From an uncultured Bacteroidales bacterium (lineage in GTDB: Bacteria; Bacteroidota; Bacteroidia; Bacteroidales; Bacteroidaceae), in contig CACYQI010000047.1 in assembly GCA_902776455.1 (NCBI GenBank), forward strand, positions 1 to 37,130: a DNA stretch of 37,130 bases, written 5' to 3'. Positions 7,545 through 16,384 of this stretch are shown here, one piece after another. Every line of letters begins with the position of its first letter. Position 1 is the stretch's first letter. The notes beneath the pieces were generated by a model, which made no database searches, was not told where the DNA came from, and worked only from the letters and a program-made list of their open reading frames with translations. The translations under genes were made by a program, and so were the position numbers.

Positions 7545-9329
7545 ATGTATAGGACAAAGACATGCGGCGAGCTGCGGCTTGCCAACATAGGAGAGAAAGT
7601 CACCCTGGCAGGCTGGGTGCAGAGCGTTCACAACCTGGGTGCGCTTACGTTTGTTGACCTGCGCGACCGTTACGGCATCACACAGCTTGCGTTTAACGAA
7701 GATGCTTCCGACGAGCTTCGCCAGCAGGCCGGACGCCTGGGACGCGAGTACGTCGTGCAGGCAACAGGCACGGTGGCCGAGCGCTATTCGAAGAACAAGA
7801 ACCTTCCGACGGGCGACATAGAGATTCTTGTTACGGAAGTCAACATCCTGAACGAGAGCCTGACGCCTCCCTTCACTATCGAGGAAGAGAGCGACGGCGG
7901 CGACGACCTCAGGATGAAGTACCGCTACCTCGACCTTCGTCGTCCCTGTGTTCGCAAGAACCTCGAACTGCGTCACAAGTTTGCCTTCGAGGTGCGCCGT
8001 TACCTCGACCAGCACGGCTTCCTCGAGATAGAGACGCCCGTTCTGGTGAACAGCACTCCGGAGGGCGCTCGCGACTTCGTTGTGCCCAGCCGCATGAACC
8101 CCGGCCAGTTCTATGCCTTGCCCCAAAGCCCGCAGACGCTGAAGCAGCTGCTCATGGTCAGCGGCATGGACCGCTACTTCCAGATTGTGAAATGCTTCCG
8201 CGACGAAGACCTTCGTGCCGACCGTCAGCCCGAGTTCACGCAGATCGACTGCGAGATGTCGTTCGTTGAGCAGGAAGACATCCTGCAGATGTTCGAAGGC
8301 ATGAGCCGTCACCTCTTCAAGACGCTGAAAGGCATCGACATCCCCGAACTGCCGCGCATGACATGGGCCGACGCCATGAAGTACTACGGCAGCGACAAGC
8401 CCGACACACGTTTCGGCATGAAGTTCGTCGAACTGAAGAACAACCAGCCCGACAATGCCTCACGCGAAATGGTAGAGAGCATCTTCCCGGCAGGCTTCCA
8501 GGTCTTCGACGAAGCCGCCTACATCGGTGCCATCTGCTGCGAGGGTCAGGCCGTCTATACACGCAAGCAGCTCGACCAACTGACCGACTTCGTGAAGCGT
8601 CCGCAGATTGGCGCCAAGGGACTTGTCTATGCCCGTGTGCAGGACGACGGCAGCGTAAAGAGTTCCGTCGATAAGTTCTATACGCCCGACGTGCTCGAGG
8701 TGCTCCGCGAGAAGATGAACGCCAAGGCCGGCGACCTCATCCTCATCCTTTGCGGCCCCGATGCCATGAAGGTGCGCAAGCAGCTCAGCGAGCTTCGCCT
8801 CGAGATGGGTAGCCGCATGGGATTGCGCCCGAAGGACAAGTACTCATGCCTCTGGGTCATCGACTTCCCGATGTACGAGTGGAGCGACGAGGAGCAGCGC
8901 CTCATGGCCATGCACCATCCGTTCACCTCTCCCAAGCCCGAGGACATTCCTCTGCTCGACACCGACCCCGCCAGCGTTCGTGCCAATGCCTACGACATGG
9001 TGGTGAACGGCGTTGAGGTGGGCGGCGGCAGTATCCGTATTCACGATGCTAAGCTGCAGCAGAAGATATTCGAGATACTGGGCTTCACACCCGAACAGGC
9101 ACAGCAGAAGTTCGGCTTCCTGATGAACGCCTTCAAGTACGGCGCACCCCCTCATGGCGGACTGGCTTACGGCCTCGACCGCTTCGTCAGCCTCTTTGCG
9201 GAACTTGACAGCATCCGCGACTGCATTGCCTTCCCCAAGAACAACAGCGGCCGCGATGTTATGCTCGACGCTCCCGGCCCCATCGACCAAAGCCAGCTCG
9301 ACGAACTCCGCATCAAACTGAAGGAATAA
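7545..9329 (+). CDS. aspS: Aspartyl-tRNA synthetase
   Basis: 594 residues, the full length for a bacterial-type class II AspRS; charges tRNA-Asp with aspartate in the cytoplasm. The N-terminal OB-fold anticodon-binding domain (about 1-105) opens with RTKTCGEL and [19 protein letters not shown]. Class II motif 2 is seen in [20 protein letters not shown], motif 3 in GGLAYGLDR at 538-546. The bacterial GAD insertion domain lies between motifs 2 and 3. Whether it is discriminating or also charges tRNA-Asn cannot be told here. It is followed by a long inverted repeat ending in a T-run that probably terminates it. Confidence 0.97.
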   Translation: MYRTKTCGELRLANIGEKVTLAGWVQSVHNLGALTFVDLRDRYGITQLAFNEDASDELRQQAGRLGREYVVQATGTVAERYSKNKNLPTGDIEILVTEVNILNESLTPPFTIEEESDGGDDLRMKYRYLDLRRPCVRKNLELRHKFAFEVRRYLDQHGFLEIETPVLVNSTPEGARDFVVPSRMNPGQFYALPQSPQTLKQLLMVSGMDRYFQIVKCFRDEDLRADRQPEFTQIDCEMSFVEQEDILQMFEGMSRHLFKTLKGIDIPELPRMTWADAMKYYGSDKPDTRFGMKFVELKNNQPDNASREMVESIFPAGFQVFDEAAYIGAICCEGQAVYTRKQLDQLTDFVKRPQIGAKGLVYARVQDDGSVKSSVDKFYTPDVLEVLREKMNAKAGDLILILCGPDAMKVRKQLSELRLEMGSRMGLRPKDKYSCLWVIDFPMYEWSDEEQRLMAMHHPFTSPKPEDIPLLDTDPASVRANAYDMVVNGVEVGGGSIRIHDAKLQQKIFEILGFTPEQAQQKFGFLMNAFKYGAPPHGGLAYGLDRFVSLFAELDSIRDCIAFPKNNSGRDVMLDAPGPIDQSQLDELRIKLKE

Positions 9330-9416
9330 GACGATTTTGATAGGCTGCCTCAGCCCCTTACCCTCTCTCTCAAAATGGAAGGGAGTCGCAACGACTGAGG
9401 ACGTGCCATAGTTAAC

Positions 9417-9502
9417 AACAACGGATTAAACGGATTCTACGGATTAGCTGATATGCTGATAGCAGCGTTGCTAAAGCCGTGAAATCCGTTTAATCCGTTG
9501 TT
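9417..9502 (+). terminator. 20-bp inverted repeat after aspS (ACGGATT family)
   Basis: AACAACGGATTAAACGGATT (9417-9436) and its exact reverse complement (9483-9502) enclose 46 bases and are followed by TTTATTAT. A related inverted repeat follows the AspT-type transporter (33118-33203), so this is a dispersed gene-end element that may also act as a terminator. Confidence 0.6.
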
Positions 9503-9555
9503 TTTATTATGTTGTATGTGTTTTGCTCCCTCTCTTTTACTTGTATTACGCCTGT

Positions 9556-9616
9556 CACGAATTGCACGAACCTAATCTGCATGACAATCAGAGGCAGGAT
9601 GTTCGTGCAATTCGTG
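9556..9616. repeat. 16-bp perfect inverted repeat
   Basis: CACGAATTGCACGAAC (9556-9571) and GTTCGTGCAATTCGTG (9601-9616) are exact reverse complements with a 29-base loop. It lies in the 340-base gap between aspS and the next leftward gene; I see no gene in that gap. Confidence 0.75.
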
Positions 9617-9669
9617 CAGAGCGTGGTTTTAGCAAGGCGATGGTGCAACAATGCGCCCTGCTGTTTACC

Positions 9670-9846
9670 TTACCACTCGTTGTCCCAGAGGTTGACGTCG
9701 GAGGAGTTGTCCTCCTTGACAAGAATATCGCCAGAGTTTTGGATAGAGGTGCTACTGCCTCTGTTGATAGTCAGCGACTCTGCCATCATCTGTACTGTGC
9801 CGAGCTGAACTGTCAGTGTAGCAGGGGAAATATATGTCTTTTTCAT
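9670..9846 (-). CDS. Small MKKTY-type peptide, 58 residues
   Basis: A short open frame beginning MKKTYISPATLTVQLGTVQM and ending NLWDNEW. I recall similar peptides from Bacteroidales genomes: MKKTY, a proline near position 8, a short hydrophobic stretch, a variable polar middle, and an acidic tryptophan-rich end. No signal peptide or lipobox is evident and the function is unknown. A second member is at 21215-21379. Both lie just downstream of the coding end of a T9SS cargo protein; here about 110 bases separate it from the cargo remnant at 9956. No strong ribosome-binding site is visible. The shared N-terminus of two separate copies is the main support for it being real. Confidence 0.75.
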   Translation of the reverse strand: MKKTYISPATLTVQLGTVQMMAESLTINRGSSTSIQNSGDILVKEDNSSDVNLWDNEW

Positions 9847-9955
9847 AATTTGGAATTTAGATATTATGAGAATTAGAAAATAAGAAAAGGATGCGTACCG
9901 CTATTTCACAAACTGCATACGCAGCCCTTTCTTCTTATTTTTTTTTCTACATTTC

Positions 9956-10065
9956 TTATTTTACCATTACTTTCTTTCCGTTCACGATGTTGATGCCTTT
10001 CTGCATCTTGCCTAATCGTTGGCCAGCCAGGTTGTAAATGTTCACGCCCTTTAAAGGAGAGTTAG
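9956..10065 (-). pseudogene. 3' remnant of a T9SS cargo gene
   Basis: The last 35 or so codons read NSPLKGVNIYNLAGQRL, then GKMQKGINIVNGKKVMVK and a stop. This is the same type A T9SS sorting tail seen at the end of the 2407-6186 and 21395-25633 proteins. Nothing upstream continues a cargo protein: the frame runs into the IS110 element, and the sequence on the far side of the element is the end of the MATE gene. The rest of the gene has therefore been lost from this locus. The boundary at 10065 assumes the predicted element end. Confidence 0.75.
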
Positions 10066-10111
10066 AGCTTTCTATGTTAAATTCCAAATATTTTGACCAT
10101 TATTTTTAATA

Positions 10112-11137
10112 TTATGCTGATAATCTATATTCCGGTTTGTAAACTTGCTTGTTTTTGACCATGGAGGTGACGATATGTAGTAGTTTGTTCTTGACGTTGT
10201 TCATCGCCACAGGCATCTTTTTACCCCGACCGATAAGCCGCTGGTAGTACTGGGCGATGATAGGATTGAAACGGACGGCAGCCAATGCAGCTTGTGTCAG
10301 CATAGCTTTTATGTGCCTGTTGGCCATGTAATGCACATGAGGATCCACATGCACGCTGGTGCCCGAGTCCTGACCGAACGGGGCAATGCCATAGTAGCAG
10401 GCTATGCTCCTTGCGTTATAGTTGAACTTGCGGAAATTGTCTGTATATACCATCAGACACACAGCATTCTGGGTTCCAATACCAGGTACTGAGGTTACTA
10501 TCCTGTACACCTCAGAGAGTTCGTCTGAGGACTCAATGAGTGACGCTATTTTCCTGTCAATCTTCGCTATCTCCTTGTTGAGTTCTGAGACGATATGCTT
10601 TCCGCTCTGGGCAATCACAGTCTTGGCTGCGGACTTCTCCATCATAAGCCTCTTCTCGCCTCTGCGCACCTCAAAACTGCATCTGTGCCTTATCACCATC
10701 TGTCTGTACAGATAGTACTCTCGCAATTGAGTCAGAGATTCACTAAGTGGCTCATAGATAATGGCCTTATCGTGGTTTCTCATTGCGTATTCCGCAATCA
10801 TGGCGGCATCTGCACGGTCAGACTTCAACCGCCTTATTCCTGAGGCATCCTTGATGCATTTGGAGTTCTCCAGCCACATGTCAAATCCCCTGCCGTAGAG
10901 ATGGTTGCACAATGGCTTACTGTAGTCACCGGTGTTCTCTCCACAGAAGAGCCACAACGACGAATCTATGCCGTTTGCATTCTTCTCAACCCACTTGACA
11001 AGCAGCTTGTAACCAGACACGGAGTTCTTGAACTCATTGAAAACCCTCACCGATGTCTCGACCAGTCCTTCTGCAAAAATGACAGCCACATCAACTTTTT
11101 CTTTTGAGAAATCGATGCCAATAAATAAATTTTTCAT
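10112..11137 (-). CDS. IS110-family transposase (DEDD recombinase)
   Basis: 341 residues. The N-terminal RuvC-like domain shows Asp9 (GIDFSKE), Glu67 (CGENTGDY), Asp107 and Asp110 (KSDRADA), the DEDD tetrad of the family. A helical, charged middle (about 130-205) follows. The C-terminal Transposase_20 domain begins at SVPGIGTQNA (216-225) and carries SGTSV with the conserved serine at 261. In IS110-group elements this protein joins target and donor DNA under guidance of an RNA from the element's own 5' non-coding end; that RNA is visible upstream here. The frame is intact, so the element may be active. ATG at 11137 follows an AAAGG-type site. Confidence 0.93.
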   Translation of the reverse strand: MKNLFIGIDFSKEKVDVAVIFAEGLVETSVRVFNEFKNSVSGYKLLVKWVEKNANGIDSSLWLFCGENTGDYSKPLCNHLYGRGFDMWLENSKCIKDASGIRRLKSDRADAAMIAEYAMRNHDKAIIYEPLSESLTQLREYYLYRQMVIRHRCSFEVRRGEKRLMMEKSAAKTVIAQSGKHIVSELNKEIAKIDRKIASLIESSDELSEVYRIVTSVPGIGTQNAVCLMVYTDNFRKFNYNARSIACYYGIAPFGQDSGTSVHVDPHVHYMANRHIKAMLTQAALAAVRFNPIIAQYYQRLIGRGKKMPVAMNNVKNKLLHIVTSMVKNKQVYKPEYRLSA

Positions 11138-11169
11138 ACCTTTGTACTGTTAATTTAATTATTTGAGAA

Positions 11170-11330
11170 TTGGTCAATAGTTGTATGGACTAACACTCTA
11201 AAAAGGCTCCAGGCCGATAACTTTCTATCTGGTCTCTGCAACTATGTCGGGGAGGTCCTAAACAGAAAGTAGCCTCTGCGCTTGTGAAATCTCTGGTTTA
11301 CCTCCTCGACAGACCGATTCTTCCTTCATA
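11170..11330 (-). ncRNA. Candidate bridge RNA of the IS110 element
   Basis: Upstream of the transposase, a TACCTTTG box (11334-11341, minus strand) could start a transcript near 11327. The RNA shows two successive stem-enclosed loops. Loop 1: UGUCGAGGAGGU (11300-11311) pairs with ACCUCCCCGACA (11245-11256) with one mismatch. Loop 2: AUAGUUG (11239-11245) pairs with CAACUAU (11177-11183). This is the target-loop/donor-loop order described for IS110 bridge RNAs. Loop 2 carries AUAGAAAGUU (11219-11228), identical to the right-end top strand ATAGAAAGCT except for one U/C that still allows G-U pairing, and UUAGAGUGUUAG (11190-11201), complementary to the left end CTCACACTCTAA with one mismatch. 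RNA size and ends are inferred. Confidence 0.7.
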
Positions 11331-11497
11331 CAGCAAAGGTAAGAAACTGTCTTGAGTTGTCTGTCATCTTTCTTGTTTTTTTTTTGTTTTTATGCGACTT
11401 CGTCGCAATCCTCCGCAAAGTTAGAGTGTGAGATAAGTTTGCTTTCTGTTTGAGCTAAGTATGCTCTCTGTGCGAGGTAACTTTGATTGTTCACTTT

Positions 11498-12985
11498 TCA
11501 CTTCGCCGAAGGCGAGAATGCTTTGAGCCAGCTGTCGGTGCGGAACCTGAGGAGGAAGATGATACCGCGGAAGCAAAGCTCTACTGTCATGGCGATCCAC
11601 ACGCCACGCAACCCCATCGTGGAGGCCAGGAAGTAGGCCAGGACGATGCGCACGAGCCAGATGCTCGAGAGGTTCATCGTACAGGGAATCAGCGTGTCGC
11701 GTGCTCCGACGAAGATGCCGTAGCAGACGATGCTGGCGGCGAACATGGGTTCGGCGAAGGCTTCGATGCGGAGTATCTCGACCGTAAGTTGCTGCACGGT
11801 CGCATCGGGCGTCATGAGTGTCATCAGGGCGGGCGATGTGGTGTACATCACGATGGCCATCATGGTCATCATGCCCATGCCCATCGAGAGCGTGATGTGT
11901 CCGAAACTGCGTGCCAGCAGGCGTCGGCCGGCTCCGAGGCTCTGTCCGACGAGCGTGGTGGCTGCATCGGAGATGCCGTAGCCTGGCATGTAGCAGAGGG
12001 CTTCTACGGTGATGCCGAAGCTGTTGGCAGCGATGGCTATCGTGCCGAGCGGCGCTACGATGAGCGTGCTCACTATCTGTGCGCCGCACAGGATGACGTG
12101 CTCCACGGCGATGGGTGCTGCGATGCGGATGCTCTCGCGTAAGGTGCTGAGCTGCGGGATGAACGTGCCGCTGTCCTGTCGGAGCGAGAGTTCCTTGCTC
12201 CGCACGACTGTGAAGTAGCACATCAGTCCAGAGCAGATGACGAAGGCAAAGGCTGTGCCCAGCACGGCTCCTGCTACGCCGAGGCCCGCGCCCGGTATCG
12301 TTATTGACCATTGACCATTGACCATTGACCATTCGGAACTGAAATCGGTAAATGGTAAATGGTTAAATGGTAAATGATAGGTGCGTGAGGGGAAGATGAG
12401 GAGCCAGTTGAAGAGGACGTCGAGCAAGCACATGCCAACGTTCAACAGGCTGGGTATGTGCATGTTGCCGCTGCAGCGGAGCATTCCGGCGCAGAGCGAG
12501 TTGAGCATCGAGAAGGGTAGGCAGAGGGAGAAGAACATGAAGTAGAGGCTTGCGTCGTGGCAGATGTCCTCACCTCCGCCCAGCCAGTGGGGCAAGTGGC
12601 TGCTGATGCCTACGCCGATGCCGCTGAGCACGAGGGCAAAGAGGATGCAGGCCAGGAAGCTCTGCCTCAGTACCTGTCGTGCTCCGGCAAAGTCGCAGGC
12701 GCCTATCCTGTGCGCCACTTGGACGTAGAAGCCCACGCTGGCTGCCGAGCAGAGACTGCCGAAGAGCCATATCGTGGTGCTGACCAGTCCGATGCTGGCG
12801 CTGGCATGTGCGCCGAGGCTGCCCACCATGCTCGCGTCAATGTACTGCATGAGGATGTGGACCATCTGCGCCAGCATGCTGGGAAAACTGAGCAAGGCGG
12901 CAAGCTTGACTTGTGCCGTCCAGTCGAGCTTACCGCCTTCGCGTATGAGCGTGAGCAGTTGGTCTTTACTCTGCGTGTAGTTCAT
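11498..12985 (-). CDS. MATE-family multidrug/sodium antiporter
   Basis: 495 residues with about 12 hydrophobic segments, an inner-membrane exporter of the MATE (MatE, NorM/DinF-like) family that extrudes drugs or metabolites using H+ or Na+ gradients. Recognisable parts are PSMLAQMVHILMQYIDASMVG in TM1 (substrate-channel region), YMFFSLCLPFSMLNSLCAGMLRCSGN, and in the second half PIAVEHVILCGAQIVSTL. Residues about 202-231 (TYHLPFNHLPF..SEWSMVNGQWSITI) are not normal family sequence: they are encoded by ATTGACC and TAAATGG tandem repeats inserted in frame in the loop before GLGVAGAVLGTA. Apart from this the length is normal. The substrate is unknown. Confidence 0.92.
   Translation of the reverse strand: MNYTQSKDQLLTLIREGGKLDWTAQVKLAALLSFPSMLAQMVHILMQYIDASMVGSLGAHASASIGLVSTTIWLFGSLCSAASVGFYVQVAHRIGACDFAGARQVLRQSFLACILFALVLSGIGVGISSHLPHWLGGGEDICHDASLYFMFFSLCLPFSMLNSLCAGMLRCSGNMHIPSLLNVGMCLLDVLFNWLLIFPSRTYHLPFNHLPFTDFSSEWSMVNGQWSITIPGAGLGVAGAVLGTAFAFVICSGLMCYFTVVRSKELSLRQDSGTFIPQLSTLRESIRIAAPIAVEHVILCGAQIVSTLIVAPLGTIAIAANSFGITVEALCYMPGYGISDAATTLVGQSLGAGRRLLARSFGHITLSMGMGMMTMMAIVMYTTSPALMTLMTPDATVQQLTVEILRIEAFAEPMFAASIVCYGIFVGARDTLIPCTMNLSSIWLVRIVLAYFLASTMGLRGVWIAMTVELCFRGIIFLLRFRTDSWLKAFSPSAK
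12302..12376. repeat. Simple repeats inside the MATE coding sequence
   Basis: Four units of ATTGACC (12303-12330) and about four units of TAAATGG (12349-12376). Similar TAAATGG/TAAATAG words occur only between genes elsewhere in the window (for example 31292-31365). Here they add about 30 codons to the transporter without breaking the frame. Confidence 0.85.
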
Positions 12986-12998
12986 TTCTTATTGTAAT

Positions 12999-13112
12999 GG
13001 ATGGAGTTAAAGGAGTTAGGGGGAGTTAAAGGAGTTAAAGACGAAACCTTTGGCAGCTTCCAATGCATTTGTCCTTAACTCCTTTAACTCCCTTAACTTC
13101 CTTAACTCCCTC
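12999..13112. repeat. Inverted repeat of GGAGTTAA units
   Basis: Between the MATE start and the DUF3737 stop, four GGAGTTAAAGGAGTTA-type units (12999-13046) are mirrored by CTTAACTCCTTTAACTCC-type units (13073-13112), forming a long imperfect hairpin of about 35 bp. It runs into the last codons of the DUF3737 gene and could terminate its transcription or be a mobile repeat. Confidence 0.65.
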
Positions 13113-13956
13113 TCTCTTCATGGATTGTGCAGTCAGCCGGTGCCTTCTGGTTCTCGTCGATGATGATTTCCCCGATGCGGCCTTCTACGGCGATGCTGCC
13201 GCTGGTGGGGTTCTTGATGCTGTGGACGTTGCCCTTGATGGTGGCTTGGACGGTGCTGTACTCCAGCATGAGGTTGGCATCCTCGCCAAAGGTGCAGTCC
13301 ACGAGGGTGAGGTTCTCGCAGTAGCAAAGCGGCTGTTCGCCCGTGATGTGGCAGCGGATGAGCGTCAGCCCCTTGCTGTACCAGGCGAGGTATTCGCCGT
13401 TGATTTCGCTGTCGGTGATCGTGACGTTTTCGCATTCCCAAAGGGCATCCTTCGTGTTGAGCGCGGAGTTCTTTATCTCTACGTTCTTGCTGTACTGGAA
13501 GCCATAGTTGCCGTCGAGGTGCAGGCGGTCGATGCGGACGTTGTCGGTGTGCATGCCGAAGTAGTCGGCGTTCTGTATCTGGCAGTTGCTGATGCTGACG
13601 CGGTCGCAGTCCCACAGCGTCTCCTGAGCGTCGGTGAAGCGGCAGTTCTGGAGGTCGATGCCTTTCATGCGGCGGAACATCTTTGGTGCATCCACCAGAC
13701 AATCACGGAGCGTGCCGTTCTCGCTGTACCAGAGCGAGGAGCGTGCCGACGCTTCGAAGTGGCACCTCTCGGTAAGGAAGCCGCGACACTCCCAGAAGAC
13801 ATACTTGCCCTGGAACGTGCAGTCGTAGGCTTCGATGTTTCCGCTTTCCTTGATGCTCGACTCGCCAAAGTGTATCGTCACCCTTTCCAGTCGTGCGTCG
13901 TGCAAGGTGTATAGCGGCCTCTCGCCGCCGTATTCTTTATCCTTAATAATAATCAT
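13102..13956 (-). CDS. DUF3737 right-handed beta-helix protein
   Basis: 284 residues, cytoplasmic by lack of signal peptide. The N-terminus MIIIKDKEYGGERPLYTLHD and the regular ladder of short strands (for example IEAYDCTFQGKYVFWEC, VSISNCQIQNADYFGMHT, VEIKNSALNTKDALWEC) are the hallmark of DUF3737, a widely distributed single-stranded beta-helix family of unknown function. Repeat length is close to 20-22 residues with a recurring W-(E/D/Y)-C/S position. The length is normal. ATG at 13956 is the family's usual start. It follows EttA (leftward) after a 110-base gap containing a GGGGCAAG-type inverted repeat, so co-transcription is possible but not certain. Confidence 0.85.
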   Translation of the reverse strand: MIIIKDKEYGGERPLYTLHDARLERVTIHFGESSIKESGNIEAYDCTFQGKYVFWECRGFLTERCHFEASARSSLWYSENGTLRDCLVDAPKMFRRMKGIDLQNCRFTDAQETLWDCDRVSISNCQIQNADYFGMHTDNVRIDRLHLDGNYGFQYSKNVEIKNSALNTKDALWECENVTITDSEINGEYLAWYSKGLTLIRCHITGEQPLCYCENLTLVDCTFGEDANLMLEYSTVQATIKGNVHSIKNPTSGSIAVEGRIGEIIIDENQKAPADCTIHEERGS

Positions 13957-13969
13957 ATTGTAATTATTT

Positions 13970-14066
13970 GGGGCGAGGGGCAGGGGGCAGGGGGCAAGAG
14001 AATACTTTTCTGCATGAGCTTCTAAATGCTATCCTCTTGCTCCTTGCTCCATGCTCCTTGCCCCTT
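13970..14066. repeat. GGGGCAGG / CCTTGCCCC inverted repeat between ettA and DUF3737
   Basis: GGGGCGAGGGGCAGGGGGCA-like units are mirrored by CTCTTGCTCCTTGCTCCATG and CTCCTTGCCCC across about 45 bases. It fills the gap between the two genes and could fold into a long hairpin. Confidence 0.5.
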
Positions 14067-15764
<1,698 letters not shown>

Positions 15765-15833
15765 ATATGAGATTTACGGTTTCTTTGTTTGTTTACGATT
15801 GGGCTGCAAACTATGCTTGCAGGAGTGCTGCCA

Positions 15834-15918
15834 GTACCACCATGGGAAAACTCCAGTACTACCACGGTGGTACTGGAGTTTCTCCACGGTAGTACTGGCG
15901 ATGCTCCACGTGGCGTCA
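15834..15918. repeat. GTAGTACTGG palindromic repeat upstream of ettA
   Basis: AAACTCCAGTAC (15848-15859) and GTACTGGAGTTT (15870-15881) form a perfect 12-bp hairpin, followed by CTCCACGGTAGTACTGGCGATGCTCCACG split over two units. It is the same family as the repeat at 1-78. Confidence 0.7.
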
Positions 15919-15944
15919 TCCGCCTCGCCGAAAAGGGAATCAGT

Positions 15945-16349
15945 TTACTTCAGCTTGTCGTCGCTGAGCTTCATCGCCCTGTAGGCCTGTTGTGTAGTGA
16001 GAACCGTCTTGAACTTAGCGTACCATTTGCGCAAGACTGCCGGTTCCTGTTCCTCTTGTTTCTGCTTCAGTTCGAAGAGCTTGTCGCATTGTGCGGCGGT
16101 GAGCTTGTTGGCGTCGATGACATCCTGCAGCTCGTCCTTGAGGTCCTCATAGGGGTCTTTCACGTCGGAGAGTTCTTTGAGGAAGGCTTCGAGCAGAGGC
16201 TTGAACTTAGCCTCCACGTCGCTTTTGAGTCTGAGGTTCTTTAGGACGTAGGCGACACGAGCGTCGCGTTTGGCTCCTGCCTGGGCGGCAGACGGAGCAA
16301 CGAAGGCCAGACTGACGAGCATGGCCGCAAGGAGCATGAAATGTTTCAT
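15945..16349 (-). CDS. Small exported Spy/LTXXQ-like helical protein
   Basis: 134 residues from the preferred start. The signal peptide MKHFMLLAAMLVSLAFVAPS ends at an AxA site (AAQA, residue 24). The mature part is almost wholly helical and highly charged (KRDARVAYVLKNLRLKSD, LKDELQDVIDANKLTAAQCD, VLTTQQAYRAMKL). The TTQQ and LTAAQ spots recall the LTxxQ motifs of Spy/CpxP-type periplasmic chaperones and sensors, but the match is loose. An earlier ATG at 16388 overlaps the stop of the DUF4270 gene (ATGA), which would couple translation; the ATG at 16349 gives the better signal peptide. Likely in one leftward operon with glycogen synthase and DUF4270. Function unproven. Confidence 0.75.
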   Translation of the reverse strand: MKHFMLLAAMLVSLAFVAPSAAQAGAKRDARVAYVLKNLRLKSDVEAKFKPLLEAFLKELSDVKDPYEDLKDELQDVIDANKLTAAQCDKLFELKQKQEEQEPAVLRKWYAKFKTVLTTQQAYRAMKLSDDKLK

Positions 16350-16384
16350 AGCGGTAGTTGTTTTAGAGAGTAAATATAATAATG

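Larger units (their letters stand above)
10066..11432 (-). mobile_element. IS110-family insertion sequence
   Basis: Contains a DEDD transposase and a 5' non-coding RNA region, read on the minus strand. IS110 elements lack clear terminal inverted repeats, so the ends are inferred: the loop RNA carries AUAGAAAGUU and UUAGAGUGUUAG, which match the sequence next to CT dinucleotides at 10066-10067 (right end) and 11431-11432 (left end). That gives an element of about 1.36 kb, a normal size. By eye it is less G+C-rich than its neighbours, in keeping with transfer. It lies between the MATE gene and a T9SS gene remnant. Confidence 0.7.

Noticed and set aside
9523-9876. 117-codon plus-strand frame over the MKKTY peptide
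   Set aside because: Overlaps the peptide gene in antisense and starts inside an inverted repeat; the minus-strand frame shares its N-terminus with the second peptide.
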